Positions 33,022-44,622 of a stretch of DNA of 64,000 nt are shown piece after piece. Each line of letters begins with the position of its first letter. Position 1 is the stretch's first letter. Under the pieces are notes generated by a model. It saw only the letters and a program-made list of their open reading frames with translations. It did not search any database and was not told where the DNA came from. Both the position numbers and the translations under genes were made by a program. The stretch lies in NCBI GenBank assembly GCA_028274465.1, contig CM051455.1, positions 136,000,096 through 136,064,095 on the forward strand, in the 5' to 3' direction. Origin of the DNA: Plantago ovata. Its lineage: Eukaryota > Streptophyta > Magnoliopsida > Lamiales > Plantaginaceae.

Positions 33022-35593
33022 ATGGTGCAAGTTACCCCAAGCTTGTTGCTGGTTTCTCAGTCTGATTTGTTGAAGTATGCTGAAAAGGACTTGCCAACAT
33101 TTATGTCAACACTATCTGTTGAACTTTCAAGTGTTGAAAAGCCTAATCAATCTCAATTGCTTGCTGATATTGCCCTAAGCTTGTTAGATGGTAAGGATTC
33201 TGTGAGAAAGGACCATGTTGTCCAACAATGGGTGGCGATGGATGAGACCATCAAGTTTCAAGTTAAAAGTTCTCTGTTGAGTGCTCTTGGTTCAGGTATT
33301 CAGGGCTTAAATCACACTGTTGCACTGATCATTGGAAAGATGGCTTCCATTGAATTTTCTACAAGGGAATGGTCTGAACTTGTTAACTCATTGTTTGCCA
33401 ATATGACTCACCCCGATAGCCCTGCATCTCTGAAGGAAGCTACATTGGAAGCGCTAGGATATGTATGTGCGGAGATCAAATCTAGTGAGGGTTTGAAAGG
33501 ACAAGATTTAAGAGCACTCTTACAGGCTGTGGTTCAAGGAATGAAAGTGTCAGAACGTAACTCTGAGGTCCGTCTTGCTGCAGTAAGGGCTCTTAATCAT
33601 GCCTTTGGATGTATTCCGACGAAATTTCTAAATGAAGAGGAAAGAATGAAGATTCTAAATGGGCTTTATTATTCTGCAGTAATGCGAAATAAAGCGATAA
33701 GAGAGGCTACGTTTGATGCTCTAGGTTGCTTGGTAAACATGTGGTATGATGAACTTGAACCTCACATCCAAAGGATTGCTACTATCACTTTGGATGCAAT
33801 TGCTGGCGAAAGTGAGGCTGTTGTTGCTATTAGTGCAGCAGATGTGTGGTTTGGTATTTGTGTTACAGAATTGGGTAAACAAGGGAGTCAGGTTCTTCAA
33901 AGTGGAGACCCTGTACCACACTTGGGATTTGTGAAGAAGTTCCTTCCGAACTTGGTTGAGGCGTTGCTACACACGCTATCAAAACAGTATGGAATTTGGG
34001 ATGATAAAGTCCATCACCAAGATGGAATCTGGAAATGTAAAGATCTCATCCAAGAAGATGGAATTTGGACACGGAATGTGGCCATGGCTGGCGGAAAATG
34101 CCTTTGCTTTGCCTCTATGGTTGTAGGTGATGATATTATACCACATGTTAGGCCTTATGTTCTGAAACATCTGTTAAATACTGACATGCGATTCAAAGAA
34201 GCGGCCATGACTGCGTTTGGTGAAATCCTTGGGGGAACAAGCACCGAAAAGTTAACACCTATGCTAAATTCTGTATTGAAGGTTTTGCTGGATACAATGA
34301 AAGGTAAGAAAGGTGGCCTATTAAAAGATACTACTGCATGGACCCTTTGCCGCATCTTTCAATTATGTCGCCTACCTGAAGGTACTGGCTTCCCTCAGGT
34401 TATCACTCTAAATCTTTATCGTATCTTGGAGGTGCTGTTAGAGTGTACAGGAGATGCTCCGCATGTGGTACTTAAAGTATATCGGGCACTACATTTACTT
34501 GTTGAGGGCTACAAAGAGACACATTTGATGAGAGCAATCTTGGCTAAATTGATTGACACAGCAGCTAATCAAACAGATTGCAGTAACTGGAAGCTATATG
34601 AATGCATTCGACAGGTTGTGATGTCTTCCAATGTTGAGATGAGCGCTTCAATTGCTGAAATTCTCCCTGTTATCATGTCTGAGTTGCAGGCAGCTGCATC
34701 AACAGATCATAGCAACATGAAGGAGCATGGAAAGTTAAAAAAATATCTTTGTCTCGTGCTTGCGGCTATCATTGATAAGCTACAATATTCTGATAAACTT
34801 GAGGTGATTCAGATGGTTGACAATCTCACCGACAAGATCATGGAGCTTTTGCTCAAGATTTTTGACAGTAGCACTTCAGATGTGCGGTCGGGGGTGATGT
34901 TTTCTTTTGCTGCCTTAGGATCAGAGCCTTATAAAGGCTTTGGAATGAACCACATGGCTGTGGTGTGCAACAACATAAAAATTGGTTTGGAGAGTGATGA
35001 GGATGAGTTCCATAAGGCTACATATCGTCTCGTTGAGAAGCTATATATTAATATGCGTCCCAAGGTTCTTCCCTACTGTGCTCAGATCATGGAACTTCTC
35101 AACAATGATTTCTCCGGTAATTATTCGAAGGGGTCTGCAAAATTAAGGCGTCGCCACATTATCTCACGCTTGACAGAAATTGCATTAGCTTTTGAATGGG
35201 AGGGGCGTTTGTTCAATAAGTATGCCAGTGAAGCTATAAGAATGATAGAAGAGGCTTTAGAATATAGTGCCCAGGAGGATGAAGAGGATGAGAAAATGGA
35301 ATCTGAGAATGAAGAGGAGATGGACCCGGAGAGGTATATATTTTACTCAATCATTTACATTTTATACTTCAGTAGTCATCAACTCTCCATTTATCATCAA
35401 CATCTCATATATGTCTCCTTCATTCAGGGACAAGGAGTTCGCAAATGCAGAGGATTTGCTGTATGTCTTGTATGAGATTTTTGGAAGGGAGGCAATGATG
35501 ATTCGGTGCAATGATTTTGCTCACTGCAGAGACTTATTGGGTGCCTGGGTGCCAATAACACAGGGTGAAGAAACACAGGGTGAAGAAACGTAA
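33022..35593 (+). CDS. Importin subunit beta-1-like nuclear transport receptor
   Basis: HEAT-repeat karyopherin that carries cargo, usually with importin alpha, through nuclear pores and is released by RanGTP. Two coding exons, 33022-35333 and 35428-35593, give 825 residues. A non-coding leader exon ending at 32636 and an intron to 33015 (acceptor CTATAG) are likely, so I start at the ATG after that acceptor and not at the in-frame ATG at 32977. Recognisable family blocks: LSVELSSVEKP, LKEATLEALGYVC, EVRLAA, AMAGGKCL and DTTAWTLCRIF. Oddities: the N-terminal repeat is shorter than usual by roughly ten residues. The acidic loop that normally precedes WN-x-AMAGG is replaced by a weakly acidic stretch with three GIW motifs. 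A strongly acidic tail (about 750-770) sits before the last exon. It is clearly diverged from canonical importin beta-1 (about 870 residues) but open throughout. Confidence 0.88.
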
Positions 35594-36067
35594 CAAGTTT
35601 ATTTCAATTTTTTGTGTTTAACATACATTGATTTTTGTCATCCAAGATATTGCTGTAGTTTCAAACTGATTACTGCTGGTATGCCGTGCCAGACACGTGC
35701 AGATGATTTGAGTTTACTGCTTGTATGCCAGACACGTGAAGCTTTTTTTTTTTTTTTTTTTGATGCAAAATCCCAAATTCTCAATACTATTTCATCTTGA
35801 TGAGCAGTACTAAAACTGTTTACATTACACAGAAAGGTGGAGGTTTGATGTTGTGGCATATGTTAACTATTAGTATGTTGCAAGCGCACAAGTACATTAC
35901 TACATTATAGCATAGCTAATTATAGGGTGCATCATTCATTCATTCATGGTAAGATACTGTAGTAGCTGAAATTGCTGGTGCTGCCGTTTTCTCATCATCA
36001 TGCAGCACTGATTCCGAATCCTTTTTCTCAAACTGAAAGGCAGCAGTAGCAGAGTCGAGTGATTCCT
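35594..36067. other. Importin 3' flank
   Basis: Probable 3' UTR, with a poly-T run near 35743-35761. No gene seen. Confidence 0.5.
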
Positions 36068-36420
36068 TCATTTTCTTATACAAGTCCAGGTGCTGTTGTG
36101 AGTCTCTAATATTTCTAAATCTTGTTGATCACCCACCACCTCTTCTAATGTTAGTGCTGCTGGTGTAATGATCTTGAGCTCCATGTGAGCAACTTCTTGT
36201 TCTTGGTTCTCCTCTACAAGCTGCTGTTGTGAGGCTGTAACACTGCTAACATCTTGTTGATCATCCATCATCTTTTCTAATACCACTGCTGCACCAATGA
36301 TCTAGAGCTCCATTTGTTCACCTTCTTGTTCTTGTTCCCTCTTCTCTACTAGTTGCTGCTCCTCAATGACATCATCATGACTTGCTACTGCTGCTTCATG
36401 CTTGGGATTTGTAGGTGGTG
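36068..36420 (-). pseudogene. Degenerate Q/E-rich tandem-repeat coding remnant
   Basis: Two to three diverged units of about 43 codons read on the minus strand (QQLVE...EQE...MEL.II...LE...DQQD). One unit is open (36068-36286, 72 residues); the next carries TAG where its sister has AAG (near 36303). I do not recognise the family. The repeat, its frame and the single stop suggest a decayed gene for a glutamine/glutamate-rich protein. Confidence 0.4.
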
Positions 36421-37291
36421 TTTTTTCGACGGATAATCGAGGAGGGTGTTCTGGCACTTCATATAGCAAAGCTTACGTGCTTTGATGTCTTATGAATTAT
36501 CCCTTTTTTTTTTTTTTTTTTTCTATCTATTCTTTCTTTTTCTGTTATAACTTGATTAATGTAAAATGAAGTAACAAAATCTTTATAAGGTCACCTCACG
36601 ACTTAAATAAATAAAATGCCTCTCTTCAATATATAATCCCAGTCTCAAAGTACGAATCTTGCACAGTACAGAACCATAAGCACATTAATACATGACCACA
36701 GAACAAATGCCACTCAAGGCAACCTCCTTGCTTCTCTTTCAGACTCTAGCAAACAACAACAAATTACAGAGAGTGGCAGCAGCAGCTACTCAAAGGCGTG
36801 TGTTGTGTGCTGAGAATTTTGAGAAAGCCTTAATTGAAGTTAGTTCACAATCCGCCGACTGATATGTATATATATTTGAATATATATAATATCAAATATG
36901 TTTAAATGTATCTTATGTTGTTTTCATACGAGTACTATTTATAAAACCCATTGGGTAAACCCCGAGTTCACCGGTGTAAATAGTCAGACAAGATACGTTA
37001 ATTTAGTCCCACCAACTCATAAGGTAAGGCATATATGCTAAAATAGATGATGGTGGGAGTAATAGTCATAGTCATAGTTTTTGTTAGAGCCTGGGGCCTG
37101 GGCCCGGACACTGGCACACTGCTCCTAGTCATAGTCATAGATGATGGTGTGAGTAATAGTCATAGAAATTTTGGGATGAATATTCTTTTTTCGAAAGAAT
37201 TGGGATATAATATATATTAATATAGTGGTACTAATTTTGTAAACATAAGGATCCCAGCTGGGTCACGGGTCACTTGACCCGCCATCGGTTA
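36421..37291. other. Intergenic, low complexity
   Basis: Poly-T run near 36504-36522 and a small duplication of TAGTCATAGTCATAG (about 37062-37076 and 37128-37142). No gene seen. Confidence 0.45.
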
Positions 37292-37530
37292 GTTTTTCCT
37301 CTGTTCCATTTTAAGCTTCATAAGGTTGAATTTTTTTCGAACTTTGACCGCAAATTACTCCTACATTACACACTCAAAAAAATATAATAAAATTATATTA
37401 TGAAATAAAATCAAGTATATTTTTCTAATATAACTCTATTATATACTAATCATATGTAATATATAAGTAATTTGCGGTCAAATTTCAAAAAAAAATCAAC
37501 CTTAGAAATCTTAAAATGGAACGGAGGGAG
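37292..37530. mobile_element. Stowaway-like MITE
   Basis: Right end CGGAGGGAG next to TA. The left arm CTGTTCCATTTTAAGC pairs with the right arm CTTAAAATGGAAC, and the inner arms continue to pair (AAGGTTGA with TCAACCTT; TTTGACCGCAAATTA with TAATTTGCGGTCAAA). About 239 bp, almost a perfect hairpin with a decayed left tip. Confidence 0.7.
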
Positions 37531-38004
37531 TACTACTACTAGAAATATAATAAATTGAATGGACAAGAATGTAATACTCCATCTATTCCCTCTAAAGTTT
37601 TTTTTGTTCACTATTATACCCAAAACAATTTATAATTAAAAATAGAAGAGTTTAATTTTTCTTTATAAGTGATGATATTATGTTCACAATCATAGATTAA
37701 AATCTTGGTTTCGGAGTACGTTTCGAAATATAAAAAAAATGAAACGTCTAGATATGTTTTGGACATGTTTCGAAAACATCTCGAAAATACAAATATACTA
37801 GAATGAATGATACAAATCAGAAAGCTGGATAGGTAATCCATAGCTTGTTACTAAATCAGATTTACCCAATTCACAACATTCTACTCCATCAAATTTACAC
37901 AACATACTACAAAGGGCACGAGATTCTCATCCTTCACCAATTAATCAGTCTTAAATGAAGTTGGACTGATGAACATTTTCTTCACACCTCAAAACTATTT
38001 AATA

Positions 38005-38637
38005 GGGTTAATTGCACTTTTAGTCCTATAACTACTAGTCCTCTGCGATTTTGGTCCTATATTTAGACGAATTAGCATATTCAGTCCCTAAATTGGTATA
38101 ATTCACCGTATAATCTTCTAAGTCGCCGTATATTGTCATAATTCGCCCGTCCAAGTCATTGTATGTTGCCCCACATCATCACCACCTTCACATAACCCCC
38201 ATGGTCTTGAAGCTCAAGATCAGAGCTTCCTTAAGCTCTGTTTTCAGAGCTTTATCAAGTTATTTTTTCGGAGCTTCATAAGCTCGGTTATAGAATTTAA
38301 TCAACATATGTTTGCAGAGATTGATCGCAATGAACAATAAACAAGAAATAAAAATCGATTTTGATTGAAAAGGAGAAATTTTGATTGAAAAATCGATTTA
38401 GGGTTTATATAGGAAAGGGAAATTTTCAATTTTAGGGGTAAATTTCTCCCAAAAACTACACTAGTTCGTCTAAATTCAGTTCTTCATGCCCATTTCAGTT
38501 CGTTGCCACCTCCATGTCCAAATCAGCTCCACCTCACCCATATATACGTATTTGGGCGTATAGGACCATATGGGAAAAAAAGAGGACCAAAATCACAGAG
38601 GACCAAGACTTAGGGGACCAAAAGTGCAATCAAACCC
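38005..38637. mobile_element. Non-autonomous Mutator-like element (MULE-MITE)
   Basis: 633 bp with about 55-bp imperfect terminal inverted repeats beginning GGGTT(A/T)(G)ATTGCACTTTT. It is flanked by a 9-bp direct repeat TATTTAATA (37996-38004) and TATTCAATA (38638-38646), one mismatch. The 9-bp duplication and long terminal repeats point to the Mutator superfamily. No transposase frame. Confidence 0.8.
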
Positions 38638-38646
38638 TATTCAATA

Positions 38647-41414
38647 ACATATGCACAAAGAAAAATCATACCTTCTTGTTTTAGAGTTCAAAAGCTGAAC
38701 ATAGTAATGTAAATTTCAGTAAGAAAAACGCAGAGCAGCTTTCTTCTGATTTTTGCCAAATTAGGCGAATTGTTAAAATAGTAGTATGTATTTGTAATTT
38801 CAAACTTCTAATAATCAATATGAATACGAACAAACATGGATGAATAAATATCATTTAGTCCAATCAAATTATAAAAACTCTAACCAAATAAAAATCGCAT
38901 GGAGCTCACGCACTTCCCGGATATAATGTGATTATTTGATGGCGTTATGCAATAGCAGGAGTAGGAGCGAGGAGCGAAAATCAGAATGATCGCTGGTGTT
39001 GGCTTCTGGAATCGGGCGAGTAGTATTAAGTACAATTAAAGTGTGAGTTGACTTAATAGTTATGTCTAACTGCCAAATTCACTCTACAGTTCTGTACTGA
39101 TAAACCTGCAAGATAAAACAAGCAAACACAAAATGTATGTATCAAAGTTAAAGTGCAGCGGAAAGTAAGGAACACTTGTGCTTACCAAATTTTCAAGCAG
39201 TTTTTGGAAAGCTACTAGTGCCCAATCAAGGCAGAAAATCACTAAGATCAATTTTGTTCGTACAATGCTTGAACTCACAATCTTTCCTAGAAAAACAACA
39301 CTAGTCACCTAACTATGATGCAAAGCCGCCCTCTGCCTATTTTACTCTCAATACGCTGTTAGAGAGATATAGAATATAAACTAGTGTAAAAACTCTAAAT
39401 AATCAGCTAAAGAATAAAGAACAAAAGAAAAAGCTCTTAGGTTGTAAAACTTTTGCTTCCAGCTGGTGTAGTCTTCTGCCTTGTCGATCATGTAGATTTA
39501 TAGTGTTGAAAAACTGAATTCGAATACTAACTTGTCTTCTCTTCAATTCTGACTAATTCTAATTGGAATCTTCAAGACTTGTAAATCCTTGTAAGAAATC
39601 CACTTCTTCAATAAAAAACCTTCTCCGAGTCGACTTCATCTTCCAGGTTGGTTTTCTTCTAATTGAACGCGTCTATCTCCTTTTCCTTCTAGTGTTTCCT
39701 TGCTATGACAATTCCTATTAGTAAATACGTCCTGCATACATAAACAAATCATCTGTGGAACTAGTTATTATGTTAGAAAAGATAAGATCAATAAATAGGT
39801 TAAGTGTAATAGTTGACAACACAGAAGTTGAGTAAAAACACAGGTCAACTACGGTGTAATAAACACTTCTATGTCAACTATGGCCAGAAAAAGTCACACT
39901 TAACCTTTCATCTTTAAGTGCGAGGTTAGTCCAAGATTATCCACATGAATGTGTAGTCCTCAAAAATTTCATTTAAAGAAAAGATAAGAAAAGGGAGAAT
40001 GCATGCACACTCAGCCGAGATCGAGCCCAAGGCATTCCGCATGTTTGAGATTGGGTTGAGTTGCATGTCCCCTTCCTTTTGGTTAATCGGATTTTGGAGT
40101 TTTTTTTTTAATCTTATAAATATATTCTTATTATCTTTAAAAATATATATATACCAAATTAAATTCATCATTTTTTTCTCTATAAATAGAGACCACATTT
40201 GCTATACTTTCAACACATCTAAAAAAAACACTCTTCTAACCTTCAATTAATCTCTATCTCACTTCCATATTACCCACAATTTTCTTCTCAAGAATTGCCA
40301 GATTATGAAATAGATATGGACCCTCAGTTCCTCCCACCCAGTTTCCTCGTAATTCCACTCAAACTAATACCGGGTCTAAAAGTGTTGAAAACACAAACTC
40401 AAGGGCTATAGTGTATATAAGAGTCCGGGAGATTGGGTGAGTGGTAATCACGGATAAATGATGTTTTATTGTTGTGAGTAGGTTGATTGGAAGATTGGAT
40501 ATGCTCCAAACTATTTCGTCATTATGGTTAATAAAAGGCCAGCAGAATATTCTGAGCATTAGCTTAATTCTTGGTTTTATTTTGCAGCCTTTGTAATATA
40601 TACAGTTGTGTATGCGCTTAAGGCGGCAACAACTTTAAGATCGAGGATGTTTCATGCTCTACAAATGTCCCCTTTTCGTTTTTATCAAATATTGATAAAA
40701 AAAGAGGTGCATAGAAGCGTGGAGAGATTGCAGCAGGTAGTGCTAATGGAAAAAGTTGACAACTGTTTTAGACTCGTGATAGGGAGTTTTAAGCAATTAA
40801 TAGTGAACTTATGTGTCCCTTTTTTTTTTACTCAAAACACATTGCAAGCTTTAAGCAAAGAAGAATAAATAAAACATTCTGCAGCACTGTATTCCTATCC
40901 AACTAGCCTTTCTCCAAATAAACTCCATATCCTTCCAGTGCTTAGTTCAAACGCAGTACACAACAGATTCGTTCAACAACTCGATTTTGCCTTATGAGAT
41001 GTCTGATTAGGAAGGATTCTCATCCAAAGAAGCTCAACATATATAAAAAAAAAAAAAAAAAAAAAAAAGTTCATTTGAAGATACTATAAATTAAGGAGAC
41101 TTTCAATAGATTTTATCATCAAGCTAATCAACACTACTCTATCAATCCGCAGGTAATCATCAAATCATCACAACTGCTTGTTATTCGCAACACAAATTCG
41201 AAACAGCCCTTCTTGGGACACATCAAAACGAAACATGATATGCTGGTACGTAACATTGCAAAGAGTTTAACAAAAGAGGTTCAAATGAGAAACTGAGCTT
41301 ACTCAAAACCATTCAGCAGGATCAAAGCAAGAAACAAAGCAAAATATTAAGAAATTACACATGAATGTAGTAATTACGAACAACATATATAAGAGCTCCA
41401 CATTCATTATTTCC
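38647..41414. other. Intergenic, mostly unannotatable
   Basis: AT-rich. One open frame at 40608-40868, with upstream reading from about 40585, shows a weak resemblance to an ABCC-type transporter membrane segment (KAATTLRSRMFHAL...SPFRFY). It is isolated and too short to call. A poly-A run lies at about 41047-41068. No other gene seen. Confidence 0.4.
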
Positions 41415-41416
41415 TT

Positions 41417-41475
41417 CATGTACTTCCTTAGGCCAGCACCGCAACAAGGAAATCCAGTAAAGATTCAAGCGTCGC
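41417..41475 (-). other. Conserved terminal mini-exon, F-box copy A
   Basis: Minus strand: acceptor ACAG followed by GCGACG and an open 15-codon reading ending VAVLA and stop. The same segment with its acceptor recurs at about 48515-48580, 50201-50262, 51193-51251 and 54214-54270, downstream of every other C-terminal F-box copy. It is probably the true last exon of the family. Confidence 0.55.
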
Positions 41476-41575
41476 CTGTAAAAGAACAAAAAGGAAAAAA
41501 AGAATTCATGATCAACACTGCACTATATATGTAAATGATGAGTTTCAGATATTATAGCAAGCATGAAGCTAATAA

Positions 41576-44365
41576 TTAAGACGTGATGAAAATACCATAT
41601 AAGGAGGAAGTTTCAAGGAAGGCCCCCCATTTGAACCTGAAGTGAACTCGTTCTATGTCACGTGGGATGATCAGGTCGTAGCATACAAATTGTGTCAGTG
41701 GAATAGTCTGCAACTCCAGTTCTTTGTAGAGAAGTACATCTATTTCCTCTAGATCATACATGAGAGAATTCTGTACTCTATTGGTGCACTTGGTCTTCTG
41801 AGATATCAATATCTCGTGCAGAATTCGAACGAAACTTTGGAAGGTAAATGAATACTTCAAAGTGATTAAGGTAGGGCGGAAACACCCAAACAAAGCGAAC
41901 AAATAAGCCCTATTTAAATCATGTAAAGAATCTATGATCAGATTCTCCACAACTGGTGTATGTGAACTTGGAAGATCTTTAATACAACAGATTAACTTAC
42001 TGTCATGTACTTTAATACGGAGAGAGATTCTAGATTGGCTCAGCTCGTTCAAAAACTCTCTCAGTTTTAAGAACCAACAATTGTCAATAACAGGTGGTGC
42101 TGTTGGTGAATCTCTGCCAACAACATTTGGTGACAATGAGAAACATAAGTCCACTTTAGACTCCCAATCACTTGATTCCGTATGAAAACACAATGAAGGA
42201 ATAACATTCTTTACATCGCATACAAATGTGCGAATATTTGGGACATCAAGTTCTGCTTTCTCTAATTCCCCCAAATGATGTAGCTTTAAGTACTTAACTG
42301 ACCGGCTTGAAATTTTTATTTCTTTATATCCATTACGAAAATAAAGAACCACATCCTCCACGCATGGAAATCTAGTAGAGAACTTGTTGAAAAACTCGTC
42401 GTCAACCTTCACATATTTCAATGATAAGAAACGCAATTTTTTGAATTCCGTCACATTACTTCCACTTGTAATAGACTCAAACAATACATGGAAAGGAGTA
42501 TGCCTAGAGGTGTCGATAGAAAGACTGACTAGGTTGAAAGTAATAAAGCCAAACAAAGCGCACAAATAAGCCCTATTTGCAGATGATGAACAAGAATTGT
42601 CTATGATAAGATTCTCCACAACTGGTGTATGTGAACTTTGAAGATCTTTAACCGAGATTAACTTACTGTCATCTACCTCAATACGGAGAGAGATTCTCGA
42701 TTGGCTCAGTTCGTTCAAAAACTCTGTCAGTTTTACGAACCAACAACTATCAATAGCAGGTGAAAACGGGAAAGACAACTCCACTTCAGACTCCCAATCC
42801 CTTGATCCCGTATGAAAAGACAATGACGGAATAACATTCTTTCCTTTATATACAAACCTGTGAATATTTGGGATATTAAACTCTGCTTTCTGCAATGCGT
42901 GATGCAGTGTTAAGTACTTAACTGTCGGGCTTGAAATTTGTATTTCTTCATACCCATCAGGAAAATCAAGAGCCACATCCTCGACACATGGAAATCTAGT
43001 GGAGAACTTGGTGAAAAACTCATTGTCCACCTTCACAAATTTCAATGATAACAAACGCAGTTTCTTGAATTCCGTCACATTACTTCCACTTATAATAGAC
43101 TCAAAGGATACATTGAGAGGATTCTGCTTGTGCCTGATATGGTCCATATAGATGGAGAGACTCACTAGATTGTGCATTTCGCTCACGTTTATACATGAGA
43201 GACTATTAGGCTGGTCCAAATGCAAGTTCTCAAGCGAAGGACACCTTAACAAAATATGTCGAATCACATCATCCCCTATATCAACGCGGGAAAAACTTAT
43301 AGACACAAGATGTGAACAAAATGTTGTATCATTATCAATTTGGATTCTGCAATTACTGAAAGATAGAGTGTTAAATGATCTAGCAGTCCACACCCGGGAA
43401 GGCAAAATAATATCGTCTTCATAACTTAATTCCAACTTCTGAATCAAAGGGCACCCTGAGAGAATATCTTGAATCAATCTCTGCCGCCAATCAAGTCTAT
43501 ATAAGCGCAAAGATACAAGACTCGGACAGAGTGCTTCTCCGTTACTCACCGATTTATCATCATCATCAATTATTGTAACACTAAATAGATCCAAAATTTG
43601 AATCAAAGGGCATCCTAGAAGAATACGTCGAATAACATGATAACCTATACGAACCTGGTGTAATTTTAAGGATACAAGACCTGAACAAAGAACTCCTTTA
43701 GCGTGAAGCTCATTGATTGGAAGCATTTTTTTGTGAATACCTCGACCTCCACTTATAGATAACCTGGTGAGAGAAGTAATAGTGAACACCTGGACAGGAA
43801 AATCATATGTTGAGTCGTCAGTCCTGATATGAAGTTCAGTAACGCCCAATGTGGAAGCACTTGAAATCAACTGATGGATTAGACTAGTGTAATCCTCAAA
43901 ATAATGAAGAACCAACTTCTGTAAGGGTAGTTTCAATTCCTTGTATCGATTCATAATTCTCTCCAAAGAATTTTGATTTATGTGATGGTCCACCGATTTG
44001 ATTCTCGGGAAAGAAGAAGAATAATTCTGAGCAACCCTTTCTGCTTTAGTACGGACAGAATGAAGAAGCCTTATTACACGTTTAGAACGGGACAAAGAAT
44101 CGCCATCAACCACACTTGCTGCTATAGCACGGGACAAAGAATTTCCATGAATCACCCTTGGGGGTATAGTATGGGACAAAGCATCACGATCAACCCTTAC
44201 ATAATAAATCGATTTTTGTTTTCTGAAAACGAAGATAGGTCTGGTACACCATGCATCGTACCAAGCTTTCGATAATATGCAAGTGCGGTTAGCTTCTTCT
44301 TCAAGGAAAGATTGTATGTGCTGGATTATTTCGATCGGCAGTTCCAAATATTTCTCCACCTCCAT
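41576..44365 (-). CDS. F-box/LRR protein with duplicated C-terminal module
   Basis: 929-residue open frame, the only intact member of the cluster. Residues 6-41 are an F-box (LELPIEIIQHIQSFL...NRTCILSKAWYDAW) that should bind SKP1 in an SCF ubiquitin ligase. From about 140 onward there are plant-type leucine-rich repeats (repeated CPLIQ.L.L and LVSL.L patterns) that would bind a substrate. Unusual: residues about 399-609 and 611-829 are tandem copies of the same 210-residue module (NLVSLSI...VVENLIID...CALFG), making the protein far longer than typical F-box/LRR proteins (about 400-500). The reading ends in KWGAF plus a divergent tail, where sister copies end WGAFKCT or can splice to a terminal mini-exon, so the true C terminus is uncertain. 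TATA box 39 bases upstream of the ATG. Confidence 0.85.
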   Translation of the reverse strand: MEVEKYLELPIEIIQHIQSFLEEEANRTCILSKAWYDAWCTRPIFVFRKQKSIYYVRVDRDALSHTIPPRVIHGNSLSRAIAASVVDGDSLSRSKRVIRLLHSVRTKAERVAQNYSSSFPRIKSVDHHINQNSLERIMNRYKELKLPLQKLVLHYFEDYTSLIHQLISSASTLGVTELHIRTDDSTYDFPVQVFTITSLTRLSISGGRGIHKKMLPINELHAKGVLCSGLVSLKLHQVRIGYHVIRRILLGCPLIQILDLFSVTIIDDDDKSVSNGEALCPSLVSLRLYRLDWRQRLIQDILSGCPLIQKLELSYEDDIILPSRVWTARSFNTLSFSNCRIQIDNDTTFCSHLVSISFSRVDIGDDVIRHILLRCPSLENLHLDQPNSLSCINVSEMHNLVSLSIYMDHIRHKQNPLNVSFESIISGSNVTEFKKLRLLSLKFVKVDNEFFTKFSTRFPCVEDVALDFPDGYEEIQISSPTVKYLTLHHALQKAEFNIPNIHRFVYKGKNVIPSLSFHTGSRDWESEVELSFPFSPAIDSCWFVKLTEFLNELSQSRISLRIEVDDSKLISVKDLQSSHTPVVENLIIDNSCSSSANRAYLCALFGFITFNLVSLSIDTSRHTPFHVLFESITSGSNVTEFKKLRFLSLKYVKVDDEFFNKFSTRFPCVEDVVLYFRNGYKEIKISSRSVKYLKLHHLGELEKAELDVPNIRTFVCDVKNVIPSLCFHTESSDWESKVDLCFSLSPNVVGRDSPTAPPVIDNCWFLKLREFLNELSQSRISLRIKVHDSKLICCIKDLPSSHTPVVENLIIDSLHDLNRAYLFALFGCFRPTLITLKYSFTFQSFVRILHEILISQKTKCTNRVQNSLMYDLEEIDVLLYKELELQTIPLTQFVCYDLIIPRDIERVHFRFKWGAFLETSSLYGIFITS

Positions 44366-44403
44366 AGTTGTTGTTTCACAGAAAAAGAAGAGATCGGATG
44401 TTG

Positions 44404-44411
44404 TATATATA
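44404..44411 (-). promoter_or_regulatory. TATA box of F-box copy A
   Basis: TATATATA on the minus strand, 39 bases upstream of the start codon. Confidence 0.5.
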
Positions 44412-44622
44412 GGTATTTGGTCCTTAAATATATACTAAGTCAATATTTAGTAGTATGTGCCTAACTCGTATCACAATAGGATACCTTTCTTTAATATGAT
44501 TCACAACCTTCCCTAAGATGAGTTTTTTTTTACATTGAAACTCAAATCAACTTAGGAGAGAATTCTCAATTATCAATATCAGCAAATCAATAATAATCAG
44601 AAGGGAAAAATACATAAATAAA

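Noticed and set aside
40585..40868. ABCC transporter gene fragment
   Set aside because: Only about 30 residues resemble an ABCC membrane helix and nothing adjacent supports it; left as a remark in the spacer entry.
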